The notes below the pieces were generated by a model. It saw nothing but the letters and a program-made list of their open reading frames with translations, was not told the DNA's origin and ran no database searches. A stretch of DNA of 64,000 nucleotides. Source: Alteromonas_F sp964429915 (lineage in GTDB: Bacteria > Pseudomonadota > Gammaproteobacteria > Enterobacterales > Alteromonadaceae). Numbering within the stretch: position 1 is the first letter of the stretch; each line of letters begins with the position of its first letter. Below are positions 35,618 to 44,383 of this stretch, one piece after another. The position numbers and the translations under genes are program-made. Location of the stretch: the NCBI GenBank assembly GCA_964429915.1, contig CAYSDZ010000005.1, forward strand, positions 62,001-126,000. Direction: 5' to 3'.

Positions 35618-35916
35618 TGGATGCATCAAATTTAGAAGAAAAATTAATAGCGCTCGTCGCTTTGCATATAGGTGGAAAGCTTAGCAGAGGGGAGCTACTA
35701 AAAACCTTGCGTAAAGACATTCTTCGTTTAAATCAGACTCGCTACTGTCGTCTTGTAGGTATTGGACGAAACTCGCTAGTTGATATTGAAAGAGACCAAG
35801 GGGAGCCAAGTGAGTTTATTGTCAGTAAGGCTTTTTCTCCGTTTAAGCTAAAGCCGATGATGATGCGTTCAGATGTCACCTTTTTTAAAAAATGTTTAGA
35901 AACAAGCTTTAGATAA
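35617..35916 (+). CDS. HTH (Xre-like) partner of HipA
   Basis: 99 residues from the ATG overlapping the hipA stop. Residues about 40-75 form a helix-turn-helix (QTRYCRLVGIGRNSLVDIER). It is probably the antitoxin and autorepressor of the kinase. The C-terminal 20 residues (MMMRSDVTFFKKCLETSF) may contact the toxin. Confidence 0.8.
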   Translation: MDASNLEEKLIALVALHIGGKLSRGELLKTLRKDILRLNQTRYCRLVGIGRNSLVDIERDQGEPSEFIVSKAFSPFKLKPMMMRSDVTFFKKCLETSFR

Positions 35917-35956
35917 CGCTAATTTATTTTTATTCAATAAAGATTATTTTTTCGTA

Positions 35957-35984
35957 TTGTATTCAATTTTGAATAATTTATAAT
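35957..35984 (+). promoter_or_regulatory. Promoter with internal operator for the Xre/RES pair
   Basis: TTGTAT, 16 bases, TATAAT. The palindrome ATTCAATTTTGAAT (35961-35974) fills the spacer, the usual layout for an autorepressed toxin-antitoxin promoter. The antitoxin starts 34 bases downstream. Confidence 0.6.
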
Positions 35985-36017
35985 TAAGCGCTCATTTGTG
36001 TACCAAAAAGGTGGCGT

Positions 36018-36410
36018 ATGCGAGCTCAGGCTTCATTAGATGCAAAGCAACAATTCACCCACGTTGCTGAGGCAATCAACAATTTGTTTGAAAAATGGGG
36101 GATGACCCAAAAGCAGCGTATGCAAATATTAGGCTTCACTTCAACATCTATGCTTCATCGATTTGAAAAGGAGCCAGAAAAAATCTCTGCGCGGCCCGAT
36201 TTGGAAACGCGCTTAGGGTTGTTGCTTAACATCCACCAAGCGTTGAGATTGTTGTTTAGCAATCCTGAAAATGTTTACGGATACCTCTCAATGCCTAACC
36301 ACAACCCACCGTTTAATGGCCAAAAGCCTATCGAGATAGCGTGCCGAGATTTCATGGGTTTGGTTCGTGTACATGACACGCTTGACGGAATGAGAGGGGG
36401 CATGTGGTAG
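36018..36410 (+). CDS. Xre/MbcA/ParS-type antitoxin (DUF2384)
   Basis: 130 residues. An N-terminal helix-turn-helix (WGMTQKQRMQILGFTSTSMLHRF) and a C-terminal part with the DUF2384-like pattern LFSNPENVYGYLSMPNHNPPFNGQKPIEI, which blocks the toxin active site in this family. Its stop overlaps the RES gene by 7 bases. Confidence 0.88.
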   Translation: MRAQASLDAKQQFTHVAEAINNLFEKWGMTQKQRMQILGFTSTSMLHRFEKEPEKISARPDLETRLGLLLNIHQALRLLFSNPENVYGYLSMPNHNPPFNGQKPIEIACRDFMGLVRVHDTLDGMRGGMW

Positions 36411-37093
36411 TGCGTTGGCATCGGCTGAATAACAGTAAATATCCCACTATTGATATTTTTGACGATATTGCCTCGCCGGAGGCGTTTGAAGCTATTTATG
36501 CTATGCAAGCTAGAGTTAATCCACGTTTACGGCTGCTTGATGTTGGGGAGGGTGCGATAAGTACGAGCGAAATTCCAGCAGGTACTCAGCAAGTGCACTC
36601 GGCGATTGCGCCTTTTGTGCATGTACCCGTGACTCCTTCTCGATTCAGCGCAGGGGGTTTTGGTGTGTTGTATGGTGCAAGTAATGTGCATGCTGGTCTT
36701 GATGAAGTGCGTCACCATATCGTTAAACACTTATCCAATGTAGAGGGCATTGCGTTTGATAATATTCAATTGCGTGAATACGTGTTTAAGTACACTTCGC
36801 CCCTAGATGATGTAACGCACGTTGAAGAATTCCACCTACCAAACGATTACAGTGCACCGCAGGCTTATGGCGCTAAGCTCTGGGTATCAACACGCAAAAA
36901 AGTAAAAGCAGGGCTTCAAAAGACAGACACAGTAGGGGCATTATACTGCTCAGTAAGAAGTGATAATGCGCGATGTATCGCTTTGTTTTCCCCAAAATTC
37001 ATTGAAGGAATGAAGCAATCTCGCCATTACGGAATGAACTACGATCCTAAAACAAAAAAACTGTCACCAGCAAATGAAATAAAAACCGCTTAG
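36404..37093 (+). CDS. RES-domain toxin (NAD-degrading)
   Basis: 229 residues from GTG. The RES core is visible: RFSAGGFGVLYGASNVHAGLDEVRHH with the Arg, Tyr and Glu of the active site, then a conserved Ser (YCSVRSDNAR). Family knowledge: RES toxins (ParT, MbcT, Res) destroy NAD+ by phosphorolysis or hydrolysis. The gene ends convergent with the transglutaminase-like gene, overlapping by 4 bases. Confidence 0.88.
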   Translation: MVVRWHRLNNSKYPTIDIFDDIASPEAFEAIYAMQARVNPRLRLLDVGEGAISTSEIPAGTQQVHSAIAPFVHVPVTPSRFSAGGFGVLYGASNVHAGLDEVRHHIVKHLSNVEGIAFDNIQLREYVFKYTSPLDDVTHVEEFHLPNDYSAPQAYGAKLWVSTRKKVKAGLQKTDTVGALYCSVRSDNARCIALFSPKFIEGMKQSRHYGMNYDPKTKKLSPANEIKTA

Positions 37094-37911
37094 CGCTTTG
37101 CGTTGCGGAGAAACAGCACCACAGCAAAAGCCAATAAACAAAGCGGAATGGCCCATTTTGCAATATAAGCAAAGGTTTCAAAATAGTATTTTGTAGTGAT
37201 AAAGTGCGAACGGCCTTGCCAATGTTTGAAACCTTGGGTTTCTAGATTGCGGGCTATCATCAACTCACCATCGTTGACTCTGCCTAACTGCTGTTGGTAC
37301 GTTTTGATTAACTCGTCGATATTATTTTTGTAATATTCAACGCTCTGGTCTAGTACCACACCAAAATCGGGATCTAATAACAGGGTTTGATCATCAAATT
37401 GAGCTTGCACTAATACATGGCCAGGTATGGTAACTATTGTATTGTTTATCGTTTGCTCGTCTAATAAGCCCGACAAAATCATCGATGCGTCACCACAAAC
37501 CCCAATACCTCTCTCAATACCTCGGTAGGGGTTACTGTAATGATAACGCGTAAACTCGGGAATACCGCTGAATCGTCCCATCAAATATAAAATATAATTT
37601 TCCCAAACGGGAATGCGTTGATGAAACATGTCAGGGTCATAGTCGAGCCATTCTACATGGGCTAATCCGTTGGCAATCACTAAGGTAAGTCGCTTGGCAA
37701 AATCGCTGTCTGATTCCTTGGGAGCTCGCACAATTTTCTGCTCAAATTCGAATGGAGTTAGTTGCAGATCTAACTCGCCAAAACGTAAAACTTCAGGCGA
37801 TAAATTGGCAGGGCGAAGGCTTTGAAAACTTCCATATATATTGATACCAATTAACCCCATTGCCAAACACATGGCAAACATACCGACATATTTCACACTT
37901 TTCTCCTGCAT
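37090..37911 (-). CDS. Membrane-anchored transglutaminase-like protein
   Basis: 273 residues from ATG 37911 (a TTG precedes it). N-terminal membrane segment (VGMFAMCLAMGLIGINIYG) and C-terminal segment (WAIPLCLLAFAVVLFL), so the body probably faces the periplasm. The transglutaminase-core triad is visible: C139 in GIGVCGDASM, H165 in IPGHVLVQ, and an Asp in LLLDPDFG. The usual role is a protease or cross-linking enzyme; the substrate is unknown. It is divergent from the VanZ-PHP gene. Confidence 0.75.
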   Translation of the reverse strand: MQEKSVKYVGMFAMCLAMGLIGINIYGSFQSLRPANLSPEVLRFGELDLQLTPFEFEQKIVRAPKESDSDFAKRLTLVIANGLAHVEWLDYDPDMFHQRIPVWENYILYLMGRFSGIPEFTRYHYSNPYRGIERGIGVCGDASMILSGLLDEQTINNTIVTIPGHVLVQAQFDDQTLLLDPDFGVVLDQSVEYYKNNIDELIKTYQQQLGRVNDGELMIARNLETQGFKHWQGRSHFITTKYYFETFAYIAKWAIPLCLLAFAVVLFLRNAKR

Positions 37912-37914
37912 CAA

Positions 37915-38283
37915 ACTAAGCGTATTTGCTGTATATGGATAAGCTTCACTTTATCAAAACTTTGCCATTCAAATAGTACAGGAAAATGAGTACACTGCTA
38001 AGTTAAATGGCTTCATATCACCATTTGTTTCAGATGCGACAAGGTAAATACTTTTATTCTCCTTTTCCGGAGATACCGAAGAGCGAATGAAGGACACCTA
38101 GTCTGTAAAATAAAGCGTCAAAAAACAGGACGTTTTTTGCCGAGCGCCATAGGGATATGCTCGCAGCGTCTTTATTTTACACACTAAGTGTCGCTTTTGC
38201 GCTTCCACCACTGGAGGATAAAAGTATGCGTTTGCCTTGGCAGGAAATACGGCTCATTAAAACGAATTAGGTTCTTGTTATTT
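37915..38283. other. 369-base intergenic region with an inverted repeat and a small leader frame
   Basis: No gene of normal size. It holds the inverted repeat at 38093-38192 and, on the plus strand, a 14-codon frame at 38226-38270 after a good GGAGG. The rest is AT-rich with no recognised site. Confidence 0.6.
38093..38192. repeat. 23-bp imperfect inverted repeat
   Basis: Arms 38093-38115 and 38170-38192 match except at two positions; the loop itself holds an AAAAAAC/GTTTTTT stem. Same style as the element at 34107 but a different sequence. A REP- or MITE-like relic or a transcript terminator. Confidence 0.65.
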
Positions 38284-41200
38284 ATGAATAGACTTATCGG
38301 GTTCCTTGTTTTTCTTATTGCTTACGGCTCTTTTTTTCCTTTTGAATTTTCTCCTCCTGCTGATGTGTTTTCTGAATTAAAGAAAGCCCTGAATTTTAAT
38401 GTGTTCGCTACAGGTATTCCCGACATGGTGGCTAACATTGCGCTATTTGTTCCATTTGGTTTGGCATGGTCGAGCCAAAACAACCGCCAACGTGGCAAAG
38501 CACTTCTGTACTTCATTACCATCACATTTGCGATTGCTTGGTTAATTCAGTTGGGGCAGGTTTGGCTAGGAAAGCGCATTCCTTACGGAGGCGATGCTAT
38601 TTTTAATACGCTAGGTGCTTGTATGGGCTTTTACCTTCGAGCTCATGTGTTGGATAAAGCATTTTCTTCGTCGCATCTCACACGATTCCCTAAGCTTGAT
38701 AAAGCGGTCATCATTGGGCTTGTACTTCTCAGCTTGTCGCCTTTTGTTCCCACGATTGACGTTTCGACTGTCATTAATAATGCCAAGCGTTTGTTCTTTT
38801 TTTCTACCTTCAACCTTATTCCTGCGTTGGCCATGGCGAGCTATGTTTATGTCGTCTTACACTTAGTTCAAAAGCAATGTAGTCAGCGTGTTTATTATTT
38901 GTTTCTGCCTATTATCGCGCTGGTGTTTACATTAGGGCCTGTGTTTATTCTGCAAAGCGGTGTATCGGTGAATAGTCTGATAGGTACTGCGCTGGGTATA
39001 GCGAGCATGGTTGTTTTCAATCATGTTTTAAAATTTAAAGCCGATTATTCGATACTGTCTAAGCTTTTTTTGGCTTTTATCGTACTAGACGGTTTGGCTG
39101 CGTTTACATCTAGCCCGTCATGGCGGTCATTTAATCTCATTCCTTTCGCGCCAGCCTTGGGAAACAACACCTTAATCAATCTGTTTTCTTTTGTTGAAAG
39201 CGCATCAGTTTATTTCGCTTATTTATATTTAGCTTACAAAGCTAACTATAAACTGGAACACGCAAGTAAAACCTTGTTTCTGTGGGTACTAGGAATAGAG
39301 GCATTTCAGATTGGTTTAGAAGGTGTGACGCCAGATGCCACCGAAGCGTTTTTGGCTATTGCAATGGCGAGCGTGAGTGCTCGTTGGCTTTATCGCGAGC
39401 CTATTTCGACTCTCATCGAGCCTTACACTCAGTCTGTTTCGTTTAAACGTGGTGTGCTGTTTTGCGTAGCTGCCGTGCTTGCACAAGCTGCCTTTTTTAG
39501 TTTGCCCAACTTGCCTTATAACTTACAGGAATTATATCGACACACTAATCTCGTTTCATATTTAGCCGTTGCAATAAGCATGTTGGTTTTTGCCCATGGG
39601 CTTTCTAATATCGCTATACGACATGCAACGGGTAGGTATTCTTCATTCCAATTAACACTTCATTGTGCATGGAGTTTAATGCTGACCTTACTAGCATTAC
39701 GCATTGGGATTAGCAAAGAATCCATCGCTGATATCAATGGCTCGTCAAATATCACTTATCAACTGGTGGGGCAGCAGGTGCTAGGACAATTCGGTGCTGA
39801 TATGGTGAATGTGTTTGGTCAGAACAAGGTGCACAACCTCAGTCAAATTATTGAGCCTTTCGTGCGGTTTGCAGCGCTTTTGGGGCCATTAGCGATTGCG
39901 CTAACTGTTTCGTTATCATTGGTTTACTCAGCTCGCTTTGGCAAAGCTCGACCGTATTCAATAACAAGTCTAGTTTTTAGTCTTTTGCCTGCCCTGTTTA
40001 TGTGCAAAGTAGTTACTTTTGATTTTTCGTCAACCGACAACTTAAATGAACTGATTGCCAGACCTAACGCACTTGGTATAAGCGGTGGATTGTATTTGTA
40101 TGCGCTTATCGCTTTGTTGTCGGCTAGCGTTGCACTGCTTTACAAAGGTTTTTATTCCAAGGGAATGTCAAGCAAACTTTTGGGTTCAGTGTCGTTACTA
40201 CTTAGCATACCGCTGAGCTGGTGGTTGTTAAATGCGGGTTTGGTAGACAATTTTACTAAGTACAATCATACTTTTTCTGGCGTAGACTTCCTGATAGGTG
40301 GTAGTCGATCTGCCTTGCTCTCTGATTGGATTTTATTTGTTCGGTGGGCGGTATTTTATCTTGTTAGCGTGTTTGGATTGGTGAGCTTGTTTGGCATCGT
40401 TTCAGTTTCACCCACACCTACACCTACACCTGCACTTAAACCTACATCTATACAGAAGGATAAGCAAACGCCCAAACAAGTAGTGGTTCCCAATAAGCAC
40501 GCTGCTATTTCATCGGGGCCTGCCACTCAAACTACGCCTCAACATATTGCTCAGAATCGCAAGATGCAAAGCTCCCTATTGGCTTACTGCGTGCTAGGAG
40601 GCATAGTGTTGGTTGCTGGCGTCCTGGTTATGCGATTTGGGTTTTCGTTGGGTGAAGAAAAAACGGTTCAATATGCGTGGTCGAATCAACCAGCCAATAT
40701 GCTGTTTGATCATCATGCCCACACTACTTACTCCGACGGCAAGTATTCAGTTGCCGAGCTAGTGACGTTGGCGTCCGAAAATGGTTGTGATGCAATAACA
40801 GTGAGTGATCATGCAGACGTAAAACGGATGCACAGTAAAAAGCGATTACAAGAAATACAGCAAGCGCGACAAATCAGCAAAGCCCCTCTAGTGCTTGCCG
40901 GTGTTGAGTTAAACCCTCCATCGTATCAAGGACGTGAACACGTAAATTTGCTGCTTTCGCCTGCGGTGGAATCTTCTTTTCTAGCGGCGTTTAATCAAAA
41001 AATGCTATCGGGACAATTGTCGCAATCAGACGAGGTTTTATTTAATTCAATCAATAACTTAATAGCTGAACCAACAAACGCTGCGCTTATTTATAATCAC
41101 CCCTCCCGTAAGGATGCAAATGCTTCAGAGAATCAACGGGATTATGTGAAATGGTTAACTAACAATCCGCTTTTAATCGGATTAAGTGGGGCACTCGGTC

Positions 41201-41835
41201 ATCAAGCAGCTGAAAATAAAGGGAGCTATAACGAACTGATTAAAACCGTTCATGGTTGGGACCCCGTAGTGGCTAACATTGGTGGAACAGTCGATCGCTT
41301 GTTAGAAGCAGGTATTGACGCGTATGTAGCCATTGCATCTTCAGACTTTCACAGCGACAACATAGATTATCCGCCTTGTGCGTTTTCAGCCATTCACGTT
41401 ATTGCGCCTGAAAAATCGTATTCCGGATTATTCCAAGCCTTACACAGCGGCACGTTTTGGGCGAGTCATGGACGTTTTTTGAATCAATATCACTTAACGA
41501 CTGATGTCAATAAAGGAGCATTTAGTCCTGGGGAAACCGCGGTCGCTGATAAAGGAGAATTTGCACTGGTCACGCTGAAGTTTGAGCGTAGTCGTCGTTT
41601 TTTTGATTACCCCTTAAATGCGGAACTGATCACCAACTGTGTATCAGGCAAAGTCAGCGCGCTTAAACCCATTACACTCGCACCCTTTGAGAATGAATCA
41701 TCAGTTATCGTACCTATTAATCATGTCGGCACTGATGGCGCGTCTTGTTACTTACGGAGTAGGGTATTTATAGAAAACCCAGACGGCGCTCGCTTCTACG
41801 CATACAGCAATCATGTAAGGGTGCGCTTGCAGTAA
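38284..41835 (+). CDS. VanZ-like multi-pass membrane protein fused to a PHP phosphoesterase
   Basis: 1183 residues from ATG 38284, the start of a membrane segment; an upstream frame from 38188 runs through the inverted repeat. Residues 1-120 are VanZ-like (FFPFEFSPP, NIALFVPFGLAW, GDAIFNTLG). A second, weaker VanZ-like unit (SWRSFNLIPF, EAFQIGLEGVTPDATEAFLA) and many more membrane helices follow to about 710. After a Pro/Thr linker and another helix comes a PHP domain from about 805: FDHHAHTTYSDG, SDHAD, GVELN, YNHPSRKD and ASSDFHSD carry the metal ligands. PHP domains hydrolyse phosphoesters. The joint function is unknown; a lipid or glycan phosphate substrate is a guess. Confidence 0.85.
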   Translation: MNRLIGFLVFLIAYGSFFPFEFSPPADVFSELKKALNFNVFATGIPDMVANIALFVPFGLAWSSQNNRQRGKALLYFITITFAIAWLIQLGQVWLGKRIPYGGDAIFNTLGACMGFYLRAHVLDKAFSSSHLTRFPKLDKAVIIGLVLLSLSPFVPTIDVSTVINNAKRLFFFSTFNLIPALAMASYVYVVLHLVQKQCSQRVYYLFLPIIALVFTLGPVFILQSGVSVNSLIGTALGIASMVVFNHVLKFKADYSILSKLFLAFIVLDGLAAFTSSPSWRSFNLIPFAPALGNNTLINLFSFVESASVYFAYLYLAYKANYKLEHASKTLFLWVLGIEAFQIGLEGVTPDATEAFLAIAMASVSARWLYREPISTLIEPYTQSVSFKRGVLFCVAAVLAQAAFFSLPNLPYNLQELYRHTNLVSYLAVAISMLVFAHGLSNIAIRHATGRYSSFQLTLHCAWSLMLTLLALRIGISKESIADINGSSNITYQLVGQQVLGQFGADMVNVFGQNKVHNLSQIIEPFVRFAALLGPLAIALTVSLSLVYSARFGKARPYSITSLVFSLLPALFMCKVVTFDFSSTDNLNELIARPNALGISGGLYLYALIALLSASVALLYKGFYSKGMSSKLLGSVSLLLSIPLSWWLLNAGLVDNFTKYNHTFSGVDFLIGGSRSALLSDWILFVRWAVFYLVSVFGLVSLFGIVSVSPTPTPTPALKPTSIQKDKQTPKQVVVPNKHAAISSGPATQTTPQHIAQNRKMQSSLLAYCVLGGIVLVAGVLVMRFGFSLGEEKTVQYAWSNQPANMLFDHHAHTTYSDGKYSVAELVTLASENGCDAITVSDHADVKRMHSKKRLQEIQQARQISKAPLVLAGVELNPPSYQGREHVNLLLSPAVESSFLAAFNQKMLSGQLSQSDEVLFNSINNLIAEPTNAALIYNHPSRKDANASENQRDYVKWLTNNPLLIGLSGALGHQAAENKGSYNELIKTVHGWDPVVANIGGTVDRLLEAGIDAYVAIASSDFHSDNIDYPPCAFSAIHVIAPEKSYSGLFQALHSGTFWASHGRFLNQYHLTTDVNKGAFSPGETAVADKGEFALVTLKFERSRRFFDYPLNAELITNCVSGKVSALKPITLAPFENESSVIVPINHVGTDGASCYLRSRVFIENPDGARFYAYSNHVRVRLQ

Positions 41836-41950
41836 TTACCTCAAACAAGACGTTTAACACAATTTAGAAATCATTATATTGTCTTTTTAATTTAGTCAAT
41901 ACTTTAATGTCTTCATTTTATTTAAATGCTTTTATCTATGTCTTTATTCG

Positions 41951-41957
41951 CTATAAT
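41951..41957 (+). promoter_or_regulatory. -10 box of the AbiE pair
   Basis: CTATAAT, 23 bases before the chosen AbiEi ATG (41980). It argues against the earlier in-frame ATG at 41926. No good -35 is seen. Confidence 0.45.
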
Positions 41958-41979
41958 GGCGAATATTGAGGTAGTTAAT

Positions 41980-42519
41980 ATGTCTATGTTAAGAGATTTG
42001 ACCGTTCTTATGGCTGACGCAGTTCGTCATGGTCATGATGGTTTTTTTACCACGCACGAACTTTCTTTGTTGCTCGGCCGCGACGCGAATTCGTCTATTA
42101 GAAAGTATCTGCACAAAGCAGTAAAAGAAGGGGTGCTTAAAAAAGTGGCGAGAGATATATACTGCAGCGAAGTCGCCGGCTTCTCGGATACCTTAAGCGG
42201 TACACTCGAGCGAATAGCAACCAAATTGTATCCTTCGCACTTTATGTATGTTTCACTTGAAAGCGAGCTATCTCGCTTAGGCGTTATCTCCCAAATTCTG
42301 ATAAAGCGCCTCACGGTGATGACGGTTGGGCCAGCAAACCGCGTATCTACGCCATTTGGTGAGATTGAATTTACGCATACGGCGAAAACAGGCGATAAAC
42401 TTACGCGCGGTGTGTATTACGATGACGTGGCGCATATTTATCGTGCCGACGAAGCAAGAGCAATTAGCGATTTAAAACGCGTTGGCAGAAATCTTCACAT
42501 GTTAAACGATGGGGAATAG
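41980..42519 (+). CDS. abiEi: AbiEi antitoxin
   Basis: 179 residues from ATG 41980, preceded by TGAGGTAG. N-terminal winged helix (FFTTHELSLLLGRDANSSIRKYL, VLKKVARDIY) and a C-terminal domain of the AbiEi type. It represses its own operon and counteracts AbiEii. Followed by abiEii after 2 bases. Confidence 0.85.
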   Translation: MSMLRDLTVLMADAVRHGHDGFFTTHELSLLLGRDANSSIRKYLHKAVKEGVLKKVARDIYCSEVAGFSDTLSGTLERIATKLYPSHFMYVSLESELSRLGVISQILIKRLTVMTVGPANRVSTPFGEIEFTHTAKTGDKLTRGVYYDDVAHIYRADEARAISDLKRVGRNLHMLNDGE

Positions 42520-42521
42520 TC

Positions 42522-43427
42522 ATGATCATAGAAAAAGTTAATAAACTTCTTTTAGCGAACCCCAAGCTACGAGGGATGGAAGATGTGATTGAAAAGGAAT
42601 TACTGCACCAGGATATCCTGTATGTGATGTTAAGCGAGGGCTTTTTAAAGGATTTGGCCTTCATGGGTGGTACCGCGCTTCGACTGTGTTATGGCAACAA
42701 TCGTCTTTCTGAGGATCTTGATTTCGCAGGTGGGTTCAATTTTGAGAAGGAAACTTTTAATACGCTGGCGCCAAAAATTGAGCATTACTTACAATCTCGC
42801 TATCAGCTTCCTGTCGAGGTGAGAGAGCCTAAAGTGGATAATAGCGACACCTCAACTTGGAAAATGACGATAGTCAAACATCCTAAAGACAAAAGTCGGC
42901 CGGCGCAAAAACTCCACATCGATATTTGTAAGTACCCCGCGATTGATAAGCAGCTAAAGCCTGTCTCAGATCCGTACCAATCCGGCTCTTTTATGACCGG
43001 TATCCCTATTGCTGTTGAAAGTATGGAAGAAATATTGTCCGACAAGCTTATCGCGTTTGCTTTTCGAGAACGAAGAATCAAGCCAAGGGATGTCTGGGAT
43101 ATTGTGTGGCTTACCCAGCAGCATACAAAATTAAACGCGGGATTTGTGGCACAGAAACTCGCGTTTAGAAACAAAGACACTGATCATTTTCTGAACCTGA
43201 TTGAAAAACACGCCACACAGGTTGAGAGTGACATGGACACGAAGCAGGACTTTTACCAGGAGATGTCGCGCTTTCTTCCTCCTGATGTAAAACAGCGAAC
43301 GCTTGATACCGATTCATTTTGGCAGTACATTGGCCAAGAGGTGCGCGCGCATGTGACTAGTGCGCATCGTGAAATGAAGCACGATATTATGAAATCAAAC
43401 GATATGAACCGTAATTTCACGATGTGA
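42522..43427 (+). CDS. abiEii: AbiEii nucleotidyltransferase toxin
   Basis: 301 residues. The nucleotidyltransferase signature is complete: GGTALRL (49-55) and RLSEDLDF (61-68), with later conserved DKLIAFAFRERRIKPRDVWDIVWL. Family knowledge: type IV toxin and abortive-infection effector that modifies tRNA or other RNA with nucleotides. Operon with abiEi. Confidence 0.9.
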   Translation: MIIEKVNKLLLANPKLRGMEDVIEKELLHQDILYVMLSEGFLKDLAFMGGTALRLCYGNNRLSEDLDFAGGFNFEKETFNTLAPKIEHYLQSRYQLPVEVREPKVDNSDTSTWKMTIVKHPKDKSRPAQKLHIDICKYPAIDKQLKPVSDPYQSGSFMTGIPIAVESMEEILSDKLIAFAFRERRIKPRDVWDIVWLTQQHTKLNAGFVAQKLAFRNKDTDHFLNLIEKHATQVESDMDTKQDFYQEMSRFLPPDVKQRTLDTDSFWQYIGQEVRAHVTSAHREMKHDIMKSNDMNRNFTM

Positions 43428-43482
43428 CGAGTAAGCGAACATCTTTGCAACCCATGATGACATTATTATATAGTCTTTTTGC

Positions 43483-43689
43483 ATGAAAAAACCAGACAAC
43501 AATCAGGAAATGATGCAGGCCATCGCATCAATATTGGGTGCAAAGCAATTTACGGAACTGGCTGAATTGGTGGGCGTCGACAAACGTCAGATTTATCAGC
43601 TCAAGAACAATAATGCGGATACGGTAACCATCAGGCTTCTCAAAGAAGTCATAGCCGCGTTCCCAGAGCCGCAAGAAGATGGGGCGTGA
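43483..43689 (+). CDS. Small HTH protein (lambda-repressor-like)
   Basis: 68 residues with a helix-turn-helix at about 24-45 (FTELAELVGVDKRQIYQLKNN). It lies 55 bases after abiEii and just before the decayed PHP copy. A regulator of unknown target. Confidence 0.7.
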   Translation: MKKPDNNQEMMQAIASILGAKQFTELAELVGVDKRQIYQLKNNNADTVTIRLLKEVIAAFPEPQEDGA

Positions 43690-43714
43690 TGGTATAAAAA
43701 TCTCTCCTTTAGCG

Positions 43715-44353
43715 TTGATGAATATCAAGCAAACTGCTAGGCGCAGTGTGCTTAGGACTTGGCATACCACTCAGTTAGTTGTTATTAAATGCTAGTTTGG
43801 TAAACAGTTTCACTAAGTACAACCAAACGTTTTCTGGCGTCGACTTTTTGGTCGGTGGGCGGAATGTTATCTTATTTGCGTGTTTGGATTGGTGAGGTTG
43901 TTTGGCATCGTTTCAGTTTCACCTACACCTAAACAGAAGGGTAAGCAAACGCCCAAACAAGTAGTGGTTTCCAATAAGCACGCTGCTATTTCATCGGGGC
44001 CTGCCACTCAAACTACGCCTCTACATATTGCTCAGAATCGCAAGATTCAAAGCTCCCTAATCATCATGCCCACACTACCTACTCCGACGGCAAGTATTCA
44101 TACACGTAATTGCGCCTGAAAAATCGTATTCCGGATTATTCCAAGCCTTACACAGTGGCACGTTTTGGGCGAGTCATGGACGTTTTTTGAACCAATACCA
44201 CTTAACGGCTGATGTGAATAAAGGGACATTCAGTCCTGGGGAAACCGCGGTCGCTGATAAAGGAGAATTTGCACTCGCACCCTTTGAGAATGAATCGTCG
44301 ATCATCGTCCCTTTTACGCATACAGCAATCATGTAAGGGTGCGCTTGCAGTAA
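43715..44353 (+). pseudogene. Decayed partial copy of the VanZ-PHP gene
   Basis: The sequence follows the 3' third of the gene at 38284-41835 with substitutions, small deletions and two large internal deletions, ending at the same terminal bases and TAA. The Pro/Thr linker segment (43913-44057) is nearly identical to 40400-40574. The PHP metal-binding blocks are mostly lost and frames are broken. A direct repeat thus flanks the AbiE module. Confidence 0.88.
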
Positions 44354-44383
44354 TTAGCCGTGAAAAACGCACCCTATAATGAA

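Noticed and set aside
36411..36700. CRISPR-like or tRNA features in the accessory block
   Set aside because: No regular repeats with spacers and no cloverleaf-like sequence were found anywhere in the window.
38188..38283. N-terminal extension of the VanZ-PHP protein
   Set aside because: The extension runs through an inverted repeat arm and is rich in unlikely residues; the membrane segment begins just after ATG 38284.
40417..40436. Short CCTACA-type tandem repeat as a possible CRISPR or phase-variation tract
   Set aside because: Units are 6 bases, in frame, encode Pro-Thr in a linker, and cannot shift the frame by one unit.
43880..44119. 79-residue frame within the decayed PHP copy
   Set aside because: It is a fragment of the linker region in a pseudogene with broken frames, not a new gene.
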